Source: Alcaligenaceae bacterium
Lineage (GTDB): Bacteria; Pseudomonadota; Gammaproteobacteria; Burkholderiales; Burkholderiaceae_B
Direction of reading: 5' to 3'
Length of the DNA stretch: 64,000 nucleotides
Assembly: GCA_013416435.1 (NCBI GenBank)
Contig: JACCEN010000014.1
Coordinates: 62,001 to 126,000 of the forward strand
Under the pieces are notes generated by a model. The model was not told where the DNA came from. It worked only from the letters and a program-made list of their open reading frames with translations, and did no database searches. The position numbers and the translations under genes were made by a program. The number at the start of each line of letters is the position of its first letter. The first letter of the stretch is position 1. Below, piece after piece: positions 56,491 to 64,000 of the stretch.

Positions 56491-56622
56491 TGTGACTAAA
56501 TGGGTCCAGGTATTACTACGTAAATATCGACGACAGTATATTGACCATATCAGCAGACGTCCATCGTATTTTTTTGATACGCACCTGAACCCTATTTTTA
56601 TAACCACCGCTTTTAGTCACAA
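56490..56622. promoter_or_regulatory. long-spaced inverted repeat in the defence operon promoter
   Basis: TTGTGACTAAA (56490-56500, touching the WYL start codon) and TTTAGTCACAA (56612-56622) are perfect inverted 11-mers 111 bp apart. The DNA between is AT-rich and free of convincing genes. They could be two operator half-sites bound by the WYL regulator, one of which would block its own ribosome site. The remainder of the 300-bp gap (to 56790) shows nothing further. Confidence 0.5.
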
Positions 56623-56790
56623 GGCTGTGGCGTTGCCAGGCCTGGGTAAAGCTAGACTCAGCAAGCGCATTACAGCTCGAAAAACGCCCTGGTTCGGATC
56701 GCAGATTTTTTCACTCACATATCACCTTGATGAACGCACGCAGCAACTGCTGCCTGCTTATGCCGTCTTCCTCTTCATCAAGGAGTTTCA

Positions 56791-57177
56791 ATGTCTAAAA
56801 CCTTCGCTACCCCGCCTCCGGGTGAGCAGCAGGCTCCGCATCCCTCTCGAGGCATCATCTTCTGCCCGCGCTGCGGCTCTCCCAAAACCCAGACCAAGAA
56901 TCGGGCCAAGAAGCTCGGTGGCGCCTTCGGTACGTGCTTCGGTATCGCCAATTCGTTCTCTGGCGCTGCCAAGGGTGCCACAGTCGGCGCTGCGATCAGT
57001 CTGCGTGCTGTTAGCCCTTCTACACCCATGAACAGCCTTACCGTCGCCGTACTTGGTGCGTTCGTGGGTGGAGCCATGGGCTGCGCCACCGGCGCGGCAC
57101 TCGGCCAAGTCATCGATGAAACGGTGCTGAATAACCACCTGTGCCTGCGCTGCGGTCATTCCTTTTCGACCTCATAA
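56791..57177 (+). CDS. zinc-ribbon protein with glycine-rich hydrophobic core
   Basis: A 128-residue protein of unknown function. CPRCGSPKT near residue 27 and CLRCGHSF near the C-terminus could together bind one zinc. Between them lie two glycine/alanine-rich hydrophobic stretches (GAAKGATVGAAISL and TVAVLGAFVGGAMGCATGAA) that look like glycine-zipper or membrane segments. AAGGAG precedes the start. It heads the DUF932 cassette on the same strand. Zinc binding and membrane insertion are both inferred from composition. Confidence 0.65.
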   Translation: MSKTFATPPPGEQQAPHPSRGIIFCPRCGSPKTQTKNRAKKLGGAFGTCFGIANSFSGAAKGATVGAAISLRAVSPSTPMNSLTVAVLGAFVGGAMGCATGAALGQVIDETVLNNHLCLRCGHSFSTS

Positions 57178-57198
57178 CCTTTCTTCTGGAGACGCACC

Positions 57199-58158
57199 AT
57201 GGCTCATCTCGTCGAGCAAATGGCCTATGTCGGCCAAACACCCTGGCATGGCCTGGGCAATCAACTCTCTGCCAACCAACCCATTGAAGTCTGGCAACAG
57301 CAAGCGGGGATGGATTGGGACATCAAAGAAGCACCCGTGCAGTTCACCGATGTGGTGGACGATACGCAAAGCCGCCTCATCACCTTCCCACAGAGCAAGG
57401 TTCTGTACCGCTCCGACACCTATGCCCCTTTGTCTGTTGTCAGTCAGCGCTATCAGGTCGTGCAGCCTCGTGAGATTCTCGAGTTCTATCGCGATCTGAC
57501 GGAAGTCTCCGGCTTTCAGCTGGAAACCGCTGGTGTCCTCAAAGGTGGTAAGAAGGTTTGGGCATTGGCACGTACAGGCCACTCGGCCACGATTCAGGCG
57601 AACGATGTCACCAACGCCTATGTGCTATTGGCTACCGCCTGCGATGGCACGCTGGCAACGACCGCGCAGTTCACCGCCGTGCGGGTCGTCTGCAACAACA
57701 CCCTGGCCGTCGCCATTGACGACACCCGAGGCGCGGTGAAGGTACCGCACAGTACTACCTTCGATGCCGAGGCTGTCAAACGCCAGTTGGGTATCTCGGT
57801 ATCTAGCTGGGACACCTTCATGTACCGGATGAAAATGCTCAGTGAGCGTGCGGTGAAGCACACGGAAGCGGAAGCCTTCTTTCGACAACTGTTTTCCGAT
57901 CCACGCCAAGATGCTGCCACGCAACCCAATGAACGCGCCATGTCCAAGACCCTGGACATCTACAACGGTCGTGGCCGGGGTGCAGAACTAGGTTCTTCCA
58001 AGGGAACAGCGCTTGGACTACTCAATTCCGTGACCGAGTTCGTTGACCACGAGCGCCGCGCCCGCAACACCGATTACCGGCTGGACTCAGCTTGGTTCGG
58101 TCAAGGCGCTGCCCTGAAGCAAAAAGCCCTGGATCGCACATTGGAAATGCTGACATGA
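57199..58158 (+). CDS. DUF932 phage/plasmid-like protein
   Basis: A 319-residue member of the DUF932 family (phage/plasmid-like protein). PWHGLGNQLSANQPIEVWQQ at the N-terminus, SDTYAPLSVVSQRYQVVQP, RVVCNNTLAVAID and the C-terminal SVTEFVDHERRARNTDYRLD are characteristic. The biochemical role is not established; it recurs on plasmids and integrative elements together with recombination genes. CTGGAG precedes the start, 21 bp after the zinc-ribbon gene. Confidence 0.88.
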   Translation: MAHLVEQMAYVGQTPWHGLGNQLSANQPIEVWQQQAGMDWDIKEAPVQFTDVVDDTQSRLITFPQSKVLYRSDTYAPLSVVSQRYQVVQPREILEFYRDLTEVSGFQLETAGVLKGGKKVWALARTGHSATIQANDVTNAYVLLATACDGTLATTAQFTAVRVVCNNTLAVAIDDTRGAVKVPHSTTFDAEAVKRQLGISVSSWDTFMYRMKMLSERAVKHTEAEAFFRQLFSDPRQDAATQPNERAMSKTLDIYNGRGRGAELGSSKGTALGLLNSVTEFVDHERRARNTDYRLDSAWFGQGAALKQKALDRTLEMLT

Positions 58159-58181
58159 AACACATTCTTTCTACGACCACG

Positions 58182-58220
58182 GCATAAGGCCCGGCAGCTT
58201 GATAGCGCCGGGCCTTATGC
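58182..58220 (+). terminator. strong hairpin after the DUF932 gene
   Basis: GCATAAGGCCCGGC (58182-58195) and GCCGGGCCTTATGC (58207-58220) form a perfect 14-bp stem with an 11-base loop, followed by CTTTC. Likely a terminator or mRNA-stabilising stem. Confidence 0.7.
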
Positions 58221-58238
58221 CTTTCATGGAGTCTGATT

Positions 58239-59237
58239 ATGAATACTGCCGTTCAACTACAAACCAGAAATCATCGCCCTGCCCTGCGTCTGGTCAAAAC
58301 CAATACGCTCTCTCGCGATGAATGGCTGGAAGTCCGTAAACATGGCATTGGCAGCTCGGACGCTGCCTCCGCCGTCGGCCTGAACCCCTACAAGAGCCAG
58401 TTACAGCTCTGGATGGAGAAAACAGGCCGCGATGCCGATCTACCTAAGCCTGATCCCGACGATACGACAGCGCCTGTCTATTGGGGTACGTTGCTGGAAC
58501 CCATCGTCGCCGCGTCCTACACCAAGCAGACCGGTCGCCGGGTACGTAAGGTGAATGCAGTGCTACAGCATCCCGAGCGGCCTTGGATGCTAGCCAATAT
58601 TGACCGTGAAGTGATCGGTGCGGGCGATGTGCAGATCCTGGAGTGCAAGACAGCCGGGGAATTCGGCGCACGTCTCTGGAAGGATGGCGTTCCCGAGTAC
58701 GTTCAACTGCAGGTGCAGCATCAGTTAGCCGTGACGGGCAAACACGCAGCAGATGTCGCCGTATTGATTTGCGGACAACAGCTACAAGTCCACCGAATTC
58801 AGCGTGATGACGATCTGATCGCCAAGCTCATGATGCTTCAAGAGCGGTTTTGGCATTACGTAACCAGCGACACGCCGCCACCTGTCGATGGTTCAGATTC
58901 AGCGGCCACTGCGTTGCAATGCCTCTATCCTCGCGATAACGGGGACCGCCTGGATTTCAGCCAGGACAGTCAGATGTCCGCACTCTTCACTGACCTCCAG
59001 GATGCGCGTTTCCAGTTGGATAAATACAAGAAGCTGGAGGAACAGTACAAACAGAAGATCCAGCAGGCCATGGGTAATGCCAGTCACGCCACGTTTGAAA
59101 CTGGCTCAGTCAGCTGGAAGCGTAGCAAGGACAGCACTGCCTTGGACACCAAGCGCCTGCTGACAGACTCGCCGGAACTCTTGGCGCAATACAGCCTCAC
59201 CCGCGCTGGAAGCCGTCGTTTCTTGATCCAGGCATGA
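58239..59237 (+). CDS. YqaJ-like viral recombinase (exonuclease) family protein
   Basis: A 332-residue lambda-exonuclease-type protein. HGIGSSDAASAVGLNPYKS, then NIDREV (Asp122), LECKTA (Glu135, Lys137) and EYVQLQVQHQLAVTG give a full PD-(D/E)XK catalytic set. The C-terminal part has a coiled-coil-like segment (FQLDKYKKLEEQYKQKIQQA). It would resect double-strand ends for single-strand annealing recombination on the element. GGAG lies 13 bp before the start. Confidence 0.88.
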   Translation: MNTAVQLQTRNHRPALRLVKTNTLSRDEWLEVRKHGIGSSDAASAVGLNPYKSQLQLWMEKTGRDADLPKPDPDDTTAPVYWGTLLEPIVAASYTKQTGRRVRKVNAVLQHPERPWMLANIDREVIGAGDVQILECKTAGEFGARLWKDGVPEYVQLQVQHQLAVTGKHAADVAVLICGQQLQVHRIQRDDDLIAKLMMLQERFWHYVTSDTPPPVDGSDSAATALQCLYPRDNGDRLDFSQDSQMSALFTDLQDARFQLDKYKKLEEQYKQKIQQAMGNASHATFETGSVSWKRSKDSTALDTKRLLTDSPELLAQYSLTRAGSRRFLIQA

Positions 59238-59288
59238 CGCATTGGCGCAGAAACAAACTACCTACACCCCATCCCATTATCTTCATCT

Positions 59289-59308
59289 GGCCGTCCTTCG
59301 GGGCGGCC
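59289..59308 (+). terminator. intrinsic terminator after the YqaJ gene
   Basis: GGCCGTCC-TTCG-GGGCGGCC (59289-59308, one G-T pair) with a stable tetraloop, followed by TTTTTG. Confidence 0.8.
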
Positions 59309-59330
59309 TTTTTGTTGTGAAGGACACAGC

Positions 59331-59831
59331 ATGCGTTATCACAAACTGAAAGCAGGCTCAGAGCCGGGCAGCTACCTCATGGAGTCTGAACTTGTCACGG
59401 AAGACGACATCCTGACGATGGCCAAACAGCTCTCTCGCAAACGGTTAAGCAAAGGCCGGTCGTTGACGGCACCACACGTCGTCAAGGACCACGTTCGCGA
59501 GCTCATGCACGACTATCAGCATGAGGTCTTCGCGGTACTTCTACTCGATTCCAGGTTCAGGATCATCGGGTTTCATGAGTTGTTCCGGGGCACCATCAGT
59601 ACGGCCAGCGTTTACCCGCGAGAAGTCGTCAAACTGGCTTTGGAGCACAACGCAGCTGCACTCATCATGGCTCATAACCATCCATCAGGCGATCCCACTC
59701 CGAGCATTGCTGACGTCGACCTCACCAAGACGCTGAGAGACGCCTTGGCACTGGTCGATGTAAAGGTGCTCGATCACATCGTTGTAGCGACTGAAGGGTG
59801 CGTGTCACTGGCTGAGCATGGTGCCATATAA
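59331..59831 (+). CDS. RadC-family JAB/MPN-domain protein
   Basis: A 166-residue protein with the JAMM metal motif IMAHNHPSGDPTPS (His115, His117, Asp121) and the YPREVVKLALEHNAAA lead-in. It lacks the N-terminal helix-hairpin-helix domain of chromosomal RadC, as usual for mobile-element copies. The function of this short form is not settled; it may be a metal-dependent isopeptidase-like hydrolase acting in recombination or element maintenance. Confidence 0.9.
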   Translation: MRYHKLKAGSEPGSYLMESELVTEDDILTMAKQLSRKRLSKGRSLTAPHVVKDHVRELMHDYQHEVFAVLLLDSRFRIIGFHELFRGTISTASVYPREVVKLALEHNAAALIMAHNHPSGDPTPSIADVDLTKTLRDALALVDVKVLDHIVVATEGCVSLAEHGAI

Positions 59832-59874
59832 ACGCCCATCATCTTTTTCGCATCCGCGTTATCCGTTTACACAT

Positions 59875-59896
59875 GCCCGTTGGTTGACCAGCGGGC
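59875..59896 (+). terminator. intrinsic terminator after the RadC gene
   Basis: GCCCGTTGG-TTGA-CCAGCGGGC (9-bp stem with one G-T pair) followed by GTTCGTTTTTTT. Confidence 0.8.
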
Positions 59897-59918
59897 GTTC
59901 GTTTTTTTGGAGATCACC

Positions 59919-60812
59919 ATGATCAAAGGACTATCCATCACGCCGCCCGTACTGGGGCGCATCTCCATCGGTCGCGTCGTTGAACGTAACGGCAAACGCC
60001 TTCCCGAAAAGGACGACCAGTTCACCATCACCAGCCAGGTACAAACCAAAGACGGTTGGGTTCTGCACCCCTTGGACGAAACCTTGCGAAAGAACAGCCC
60101 CAACCGAAAGCTGCGCTCGATTCCCGTGACTCTGCTTTTCAATGATCCCGATCTGAACCTACGTGCAGAGTATTCACTCTTCGACCGTAGCAACGGACGT
60201 CCGATGTGTGTCGGGAACGGAGAAACATGCCGACGAGTTACCACGACTGGCGTCCAAACCCTGCCATGCCCAGGCACCGATGGCTGCGAAATGGCCAAAG
60301 GCGGTGCCTGCAAGCCTTACGGACGGCTCAACGTGAAGTTAGGCGACGACGATGAACTGGGCACCTTCATCTTTCGCACCACCGGCTACAACAGCATCCG
60401 TACCTTGGCGGCACGTCTGCATTACTTCAAAGCTATTTCTGGCGACCTCCTGGCCTGCCTGCCGCTGGAATTACGTCTACGGGGAAAGAGTACCGCGCAG
60501 TCGCGTGGTACGCCGATCTACTACGTCGATCTGACCGTACGAGAAGGAATGACGCTGGACGAAGCGCTCACCCACGCGCAACAGACCTATGCGCAACGCC
60601 AAGCCCTTGCTTACGACCAGCAGGCCTTGGATGCCGTTGCTCGCGCTGGATTTGGCAATGGCGCGTTTGAGGATGATCCAGATGAGGCGCTGGATGTGAT
60701 GGAGGAGTTCTATTCAGGCCGGCCGGTAGAAGACTCCAAGCCCATACAAAAACCGTCGTTGAACGCAAAGCTGGAAAGGATTGCTGCGGAAGCGGAAGTG
60801 GCATCAGCCTGA
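59919..60812 (+). CDS. mobile-element metal-binding/hydrolase-like protein
   Basis: A 297-residue protein starting MIKGLSITPPVLGRISIGRV. Clustered cysteines (MCVGNGETCRRV, LPCPGTDGCEMAKGGACKPY, residues about 105-145) suggest metal binding. This family follows the DUF932, YqaJ and RadC genes on many elements and is usually annotated as hydrolase or metal-binding protein; its biochemistry is unknown to me. Start at ATG 59919 with GGAG at 59909-59912. Confidence 0.78.
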   Translation: MIKGLSITPPVLGRISIGRVVERNGKRLPEKDDQFTITSQVQTKDGWVLHPLDETLRKNSPNRKLRSIPVTLLFNDPDLNLRAEYSLFDRSNGRPMCVGNGETCRRVTTTGVQTLPCPGTDGCEMAKGGACKPYGRLNVKLGDDDELGTFIFRTTGYNSIRTLAARLHYFKAISGDLLACLPLELRLRGKSTAQSRGTPIYYVDLTVREGMTLDEALTHAQQTYAQRQALAYDQQALDAVARAGFGNGAFEDDPDEALDVMEEFYSGRPVEDSKPIQKPSLNAKLERIAAEAEVASA

Positions 60813-60865
60813 TGACGCGGTATCGCACCGAACGCCAATTCACCCAACGATAAAGGAGAGCATCG

Positions 60866-61012
60866 ATGATCAAAAACTTGCTTGCCACCGTAGGCTTCGC
60901 CGTGTTCGTGCATTACGGCTACCAGCATTACCTGCGGTATCAGAGGCTCAAGGCAGAGAACGCCTGTTTGCGGGAGAAATGGAAGGACTGTGTGGGCAAG
61001 GCTAATCCTTGA
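60866..61012 (+). CDS. small membrane-anchored protein, 48 residues
   Basis: ATG at 60866 with AAAGGAGAG at 60852-60860, a strong ribosome site. It encodes MIKNLLATVGFAVFVHYGYQ, one N-terminal hydrophobic segment, then a charged helix (RLKAENACLREKWKDC). Its position directly after the metal-binding gene on the same strand supports it as a real small gene. Function unknown. Confidence 0.6.
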   Translation: MIKNLLATVGFAVFVHYGYQHYLRYQRLKAENACLREKWKDCVGKANP

Positions 61013-61065
61013 ACCCCATATGAGTGACGTACGTGATGACGTCGGTTACGGCTGAAAAGATCCGA

Positions 61066-61311
61066 TCAAGCGGCCCGAGATTCCTGGATGCGTTCCTGTA
61101 TCCAGGTTTCCAATTCACTTTTCAACCACCTGGACCTCCTTCCAAATTTCACTGGTTTGGGAAATTTCCCCTCTTTAATCAGCTGGTAGAACCATTTATC
61201 AGTCAGCCCAGTATAGCGAGCTATGAACCCCATATCGACGAATTGATCTTCGAGCAGCGATATGGGAATGGGTGTGGGCTGAGCGCTTGCAATGGCAGCA
61301 GGTGTGGTCAT
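61066..61311 (-). CDS. AlpA-family transcriptional regulator / excisionase-like
   Basis: An 81-residue protein with the MerR-like winged helix typical of AlpA: MGFIARYTGLTDKWFYQLIK, then GKFPKPVKFGRRSRWLKSEL. AlpA proteins activate integrase genes or act as excisionases on P4-like elements. I start at MTTPAAIAS (61311); the upstream extension has no family features. It is downstream of the YfjJ-type gene on the same strand. Confidence 0.85.
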   Translation of the reverse strand: MTTPAAIASAQPTPIPISLLEDQFVDMGFIARYTGLTDKWFYQLIKEGKFPKPVKFGRRSRWLKSELETWIQERIQESRAA

Positions 61312-61402
61312 GTTGTTCTCCTGTCTTGTTAAAAGGCAGGAAGTCGACGTCGACCGAAGGGGCCAACATCTCTTCCACAACATGACCCAACAGAATAAAA
61401 AA

Positions 61403-61990
61403 CTACAAGCTGCTCCCGATTGATCTCTCTCCATCCCCATAGCGCTTGGTCAGGTTCTTTGCCAGATAGTCCGCGATTACAAGCACACCTTGAATCTGAA
61501 ATCTGATATCGGCACTATTCTTATCAAGATAAAAGGTTCGTCCAAACTCAACCAACGGGAAAAAATCCGGGTGATTCAAGTTTGTTGCGCTGAGCCAAGC
61601 CTGTCTTATCATGGAAGATAAATTACCGGCTATGGCCAGATAGTCTCCCAACGAGTGGTATACATCTTTGTTAAGAAATAGCAGAATGTGATAATGCTTC
61701 TTCCTATTGACGTCGCCGTACTCCCGCACCCAAACGTAATTCAGGTTACAGGATAGTTTCCTTCGCCAAGCCTTCTCTTTCCGTTTTAGATCAGCCCTGA
61801 TTTTGGCTTTCAGTGACGCGAAAAATCGTGTAATCACACGCGAGTCAGTCTGTGCCAGTGTTTCGACTTCAGGAAACCGTAAATCACAGCGAACAACAAA
61901 AAGTCTCGGATGAACCTCCAAGGCTTTCAGAGTCGTATTGAAGTTTATTGCTTGATACTCAGGGTTATAGCGATGCGATTTCATTCTCAT
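61403..61990 (-). CDS. YagK/YfjJ (inovirus Gp2-like) replication protein
   Basis: A 195-residue protein of the YfjJ/Gp2 group. KHYHILLFLN carries an HUH-type His pair and ADYLAKNLTK carries a Tyr-x2-Lys motif, together the signature of rolling-circle replication or HUH nickases. DSRVITRFFASLKAKIRADL is also typical of the family. These genes sit next to AlpA on satellite-type elements and may drive their replication. GC content drops here compared with the cassette to the left. Confidence 0.78.
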   Translation of the reverse strand: MRMKSHRYNPEYQAINFNTTLKALEVHPRLFVVRCDLRFPEVETLAQTDSRVITRFFASLKAKIRADLKRKEKAWRRKLSCNLNYVWVREYGDVNRKKHYHILLFLNKDVYHSLGDYLAIAGNLSSMIRQAWLSATNLNHPDFFPLVEFGRTFYLDKNSADIRFQIQGVLVIADYLAKNLTKRYGDGERSIGSSL

Positions 61991-62123
61991 TACCTTTGGC
62001 GTTTATGTCATAGGTAATGGGTGTTCAATGTTTTTTTATTTAAAACAGCATTCATAGCAATACAGGCATTTGGATGCCCGATTACCTCATCAGCTTCTAA
62101 CTCTATTACTAAACCAACAATAT

Positions 62124-62438
62124 CTAGGTGCGAGATAGGTGTGAAACATCCCTTTCTTGGCACCCGCATGGCTGACGGACTGGCGTCTTGAACGGCAAAT
62201 ATTGCTCTGATGTTATCTGGCCGTAATTACCTTTCCACACTTGAGCAACCACGCTGCAAATTCGACCAGCCTTACATCCACTACGACTCTTTGACGAGGC
62301 TAAGCGAAGCGTGCTGCCGCACCACAGAAACGTGCCAGCATCGGACGTGAGGTAAAAAATCGGAAGGCACAGACCTAGACTGGTGTTGTTCACACACGCA
62401 TTGCAGACTATGATGCGTCGTTTTCCCTTCGTTTCCAT
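62124..62438 (-). CDS. doubtful hypothetical ORF, 104 residues
   Basis: An open frame with many cysteines and no recognisable domain, in an AT-richer 587-bp gap (61991-62577) between the YfjJ-type gene and the next gene. I see no clear ribosome site. The rest of the gap shows no recognisable gene; it probably holds the promoters of the flanking divergent genes. Confidence 0.2.
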   Translation of the reverse strand: METKGKRRIIVCNACVNNTSLGLCLPIFYLTSDAGTFLWCGSTLRLASSKSRSGCKAGRICSVVAQVWKGNYGQITSEQYLPFKTPVRQPCGCQERDVSHLSRT

Positions 62439-62577
62439 AGGGGATTACGTAAAATTTTCGCTATGTAGTGGAAAGATAGTTCGCGTATAGTTCCTATGTA
62501 GCGACGTCATAGCTCAGAGCTAGTTTCTCAGTAGTTCCAAATAGATAATAACTATCAATTTCAGTAAAAAAATAGGT

Positions 62578-63387
62578 ATGGCTGTCATCATCAAAGATCA
62601 GTTGCAAGGTTGGTTTCCACACTGGCCCTTGGGACGTCGCGAGACCATTTGGATATGGCTCTATCTCCAATCGCAAGGAGCAGGCTTCCACCACGACAGT
62701 TTTGGTACGCGTAATACGCGCGCTAAAATGGCTCACTACATAAAGGAAAATAGCCTCGTCGCTAAAATCGATAGTGAGCGAAACCGCACTCTCCTTTCCG
62801 AGCATGCGTTTGACTGGATCGAGAGAAAGGGACGACAACCGGCCTGGCTACTGCAAAAGGCACAGCAGACATATGGGGGAAACCAGTTATTTCCTGATGA
62901 CCTGACGCCCAGGGAACGCCTAGTGGCATGGTTTGATTGTTGGCCGACCGAGAAGGCTTACAAGCTAGAAGTCTTAGAATGGTTGAACGAATGCTGGGTA
63001 GAGAGGCAACTTCAAGACAAGGAGCTCTCTTGGTATGGAAGCGCCGGGAAAGAAAGGCAGAAATGTGAGATCGCTTGGGACTGGTATCACGAACATCACA
63101 AATCCGTAGCCGTACGGGCCATTAAGTTCTCTCGGTTCGAGGATATTCTGGAGTTTCTAGATGGCACCACTTTCAGTCAAGAGGAGAAGCTTCATCATCT
63201 TGAGCAAATCAAGAGGCGATTCAAGGCCAAGCAAACGCAGGCCAATCGCCAAGGCAAGCGACAAACCAATCTCTCTCTGTCGGATGCCGCCAGGACACAG
63301 CTCGACCAACTTGCCAAAAGGGAACGCATGAGCAAGACCGAAATTATCGAATTTCTCATTCAGAACGCCCATGAGAGAGGGTTGTGA
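62578..63387 (+). CDS. hypothetical protein with C-terminal ribbon-helix-helix-like domain
   Basis: A 269-residue protein. The body (LLSEHAFDWIERKGRQPAWL, LTPRERLVAWFDCWPTEKAY) is unfamiliar but rich in Trp and charged residues and looks genuinely coding. The last 45 residues (RQTNLSLSDAARTQLDQLAK, RERMSKTEIIEFLIQNAHER) resemble a ribbon-helix-helix DNA-binding fold. The ATG at 62578 lacks a good ribosome site, so the start is uncertain. It may be an element-specific regulator or replication partner. Confidence 0.6.
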   Translation: MAVIIKDQLQGWFPHWPLGRRETIWIWLYLQSQGAGFHHDSFGTRNTRAKMAHYIKENSLVAKIDSERNRTLLSEHAFDWIERKGRQPAWLLQKAQQTYGGNQLFPDDLTPRERLVAWFDCWPTEKAYKLEVLEWLNECWVERQLQDKELSWYGSAGKERQKCEIAWDWYHEHHKSVAVRAIKFSRFEDILEFLDGTTFSQEEKLHHLEQIKRRFKAKQTQANRQGKRQTNLSLSDAARTQLDQLAKRERMSKTEIIEFLIQNAHERGL

Positions 63388-63561
63388 AGCACCTGGGATA
63401 TACGACAGCAAAATACTCATTTGCCGGGGCTGACCGGCAGGTAACAGCGATACCATGACAACCATCCGCTTCGAGAAAGACTCGCTCAAATCCTATTCGG
63501 CACGGGCATAGCGACCATTGCCACCATTGAATCTATCCGCAACTTGCGTATAATTTGACTG

Positions 63562-63900
63562 ATGAAAGCCGTCTTCGTCGAACTGCCCGCCTTCACCCGT
63601 TACCGGGCCGATTACCTGGACGACGAGCAATTTCGTAGTCTGCAAGTAGCCATGATGAAAAACCCAGAGGCGGGCGACGTCATAGAGGGTACGGGCGGCC
63701 TGCGCAAGCTGCGGCACGGTGACCCGCGCCGAGGCAAGGGCAAACGCGGTGGTTTGCGAGTGATCTATTACTGGTGGGACGGCGGCTCGCAGTTTTGGCT
63801 TTTCACCCTGTACGACAAGGACGAAATGGCCGATTTGAATCCCGACGAGAAGAAGGCGCTCAAGGGTATGTTGAAAGTAGAATTGGAGGCGAGGCGATGA
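63562..63900 (+). CDS. RelE/HigB-like toxin of a type II toxin-antitoxin pair
   Basis: A 112-residue protein with the HigB2/RelE pattern: FVELPAFTRYRADYLDDEQF, GTGGLRKLRHGDPRRGKGKR, GGLRVIYYWWDGGSQFWLFT, YDKDEMADLNPDEKKAL. Such toxins cleave mRNA on the ribosome. Its TGA overlaps the ATG of the next gene (ATGA), the toxin-first order of HigBA-type pairs. Confidence 0.88.
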   Translation: MKAVFVELPAFTRYRADYLDDEQFRSLQVAMMKNPEAGDVIEGTGGLRKLRHGDPRRGKGKRGGLRVIYYWWDGGSQFWLFTLYDKDEMADLNPDEKKALKGMLKVELEARR

Positions 63901-64000
63901 AAAAGCGGAACCTGTTTTCAGAAATCACTGAGGGCTTCGACGCCCTGGCGAACGCACGCGCCGGTAAGCAAACACTGCGTACGCACGAGGTAGAAATCAA
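63897..64000 (+). CDS. HTH antitoxin partner, 5' part (runs off the window)
   Basis: The first 34 residues, MKKRNLFSEITEGFDALANA then RAGKQTLRTHEVEI, match the N-terminus of HigA/NadS-type antitoxins. The helix-turn-helix part lies beyond the window. Confidence 0.75.
   Translation, partial: MKKRNLFSEITEGFDALANARAGKQTLRTHEVEI

Noticed and set aside
62494-62838. 114-residue minus-strand open frame
   Set aside because: It overlaps the 269-residue plus-strand gene, which has the more protein-like sequence and a recognisable C-terminal domain. Not fully excluded.

Overview
The window is about 64 kb of GC-rich DNA from a betaproteobacterium, most likely a member of the Alcaligenaceae (Bordetella, Achromobacter, Pusillimonas type). 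The basis is gene content and order: a dps-oxyR-recG block, a glnA-ntrB-ntrC block, rph/rdgB/hemW next to yicC, and many ABC transporters with LysR regulators. I recognised no rRNA, tRNA or CRISPR array.

Positions 1-39945 read as ordinary chromosome. In order: the 5' end of mmsA with a divergent LysR gene; a hydroxyacid dehydrogenase / glycerate kinase / SDR cluster; an S9 peptidase and a GST; a complete branched-chain amino acid ABC system (livKHMGF); proC; a glycerol-3-phosphate-type ABC system (ugpBAEC); a second, orphan LivK-type binding protein; dps, oxyR, recG and ridA; a ferredoxin-NADP reductase; a ferric iron ABC system (fbpABC) behind a Fur-box-like site; ntrC, ntrB and glnA, with a clear sigma-54 promoter and NtrC site in front of glnA; hemW and rdgB; a LysR / acyl-CoA dehydrogenase / MmgE-PrpD module; rph; and yicC. 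This half carries a family of about 30-bp perfect or near-perfect palindromes (18 full copies, 2 half copies). They occupy all five convergent gene junctions and supply the stop codon or C-terminal tail of several proteins.

From about 39960 to the end of the window the palindromes vanish and the DNA is a genomic island. It begins with a tyrosine integrase (40135-41343) preceded by short direct and inverted repeats. A graveyard of mobile DNA follows: two pieces of an IS5-family transposase gene, a 5'-truncated IS3-family element, a helicase fragment, an apparently intact IS1111/IS110-type element, and the 3' end of a phage Rz/Rz1 spanin pair cut off by that element.

The main cargo is a six-gene co-directional operon on the minus strand (45458-56490). 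It encodes a WYL-domain regulator, a 1069-residue SNF2-type helicase, a DUF4391 protein, a type III-like DNA methyltransferase (Mod), a type III-like restriction helicase-nuclease (Res), and a HARE-HTH protein with a visible PD-(D/E)XK-type nuclease signature. This looks like an extended, regulated type III restriction or phage-defence system. I do not know an established name for this exact combination.

The rest of the island (56791-64000) carries a DUF932 / YqaJ / RadC / metal-binding cassette with hairpins between genes, of the kind carried by integrative elements and plasmids. After it come an AlpA-like regulator, a YfjJ/Gp2-type HUH replication protein, an unknown protein with a ribbon-helix-helix-like tail, and the start of a RelE-like toxin / HTH antitoxin pair. 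The right end of the island lies beyond the window.
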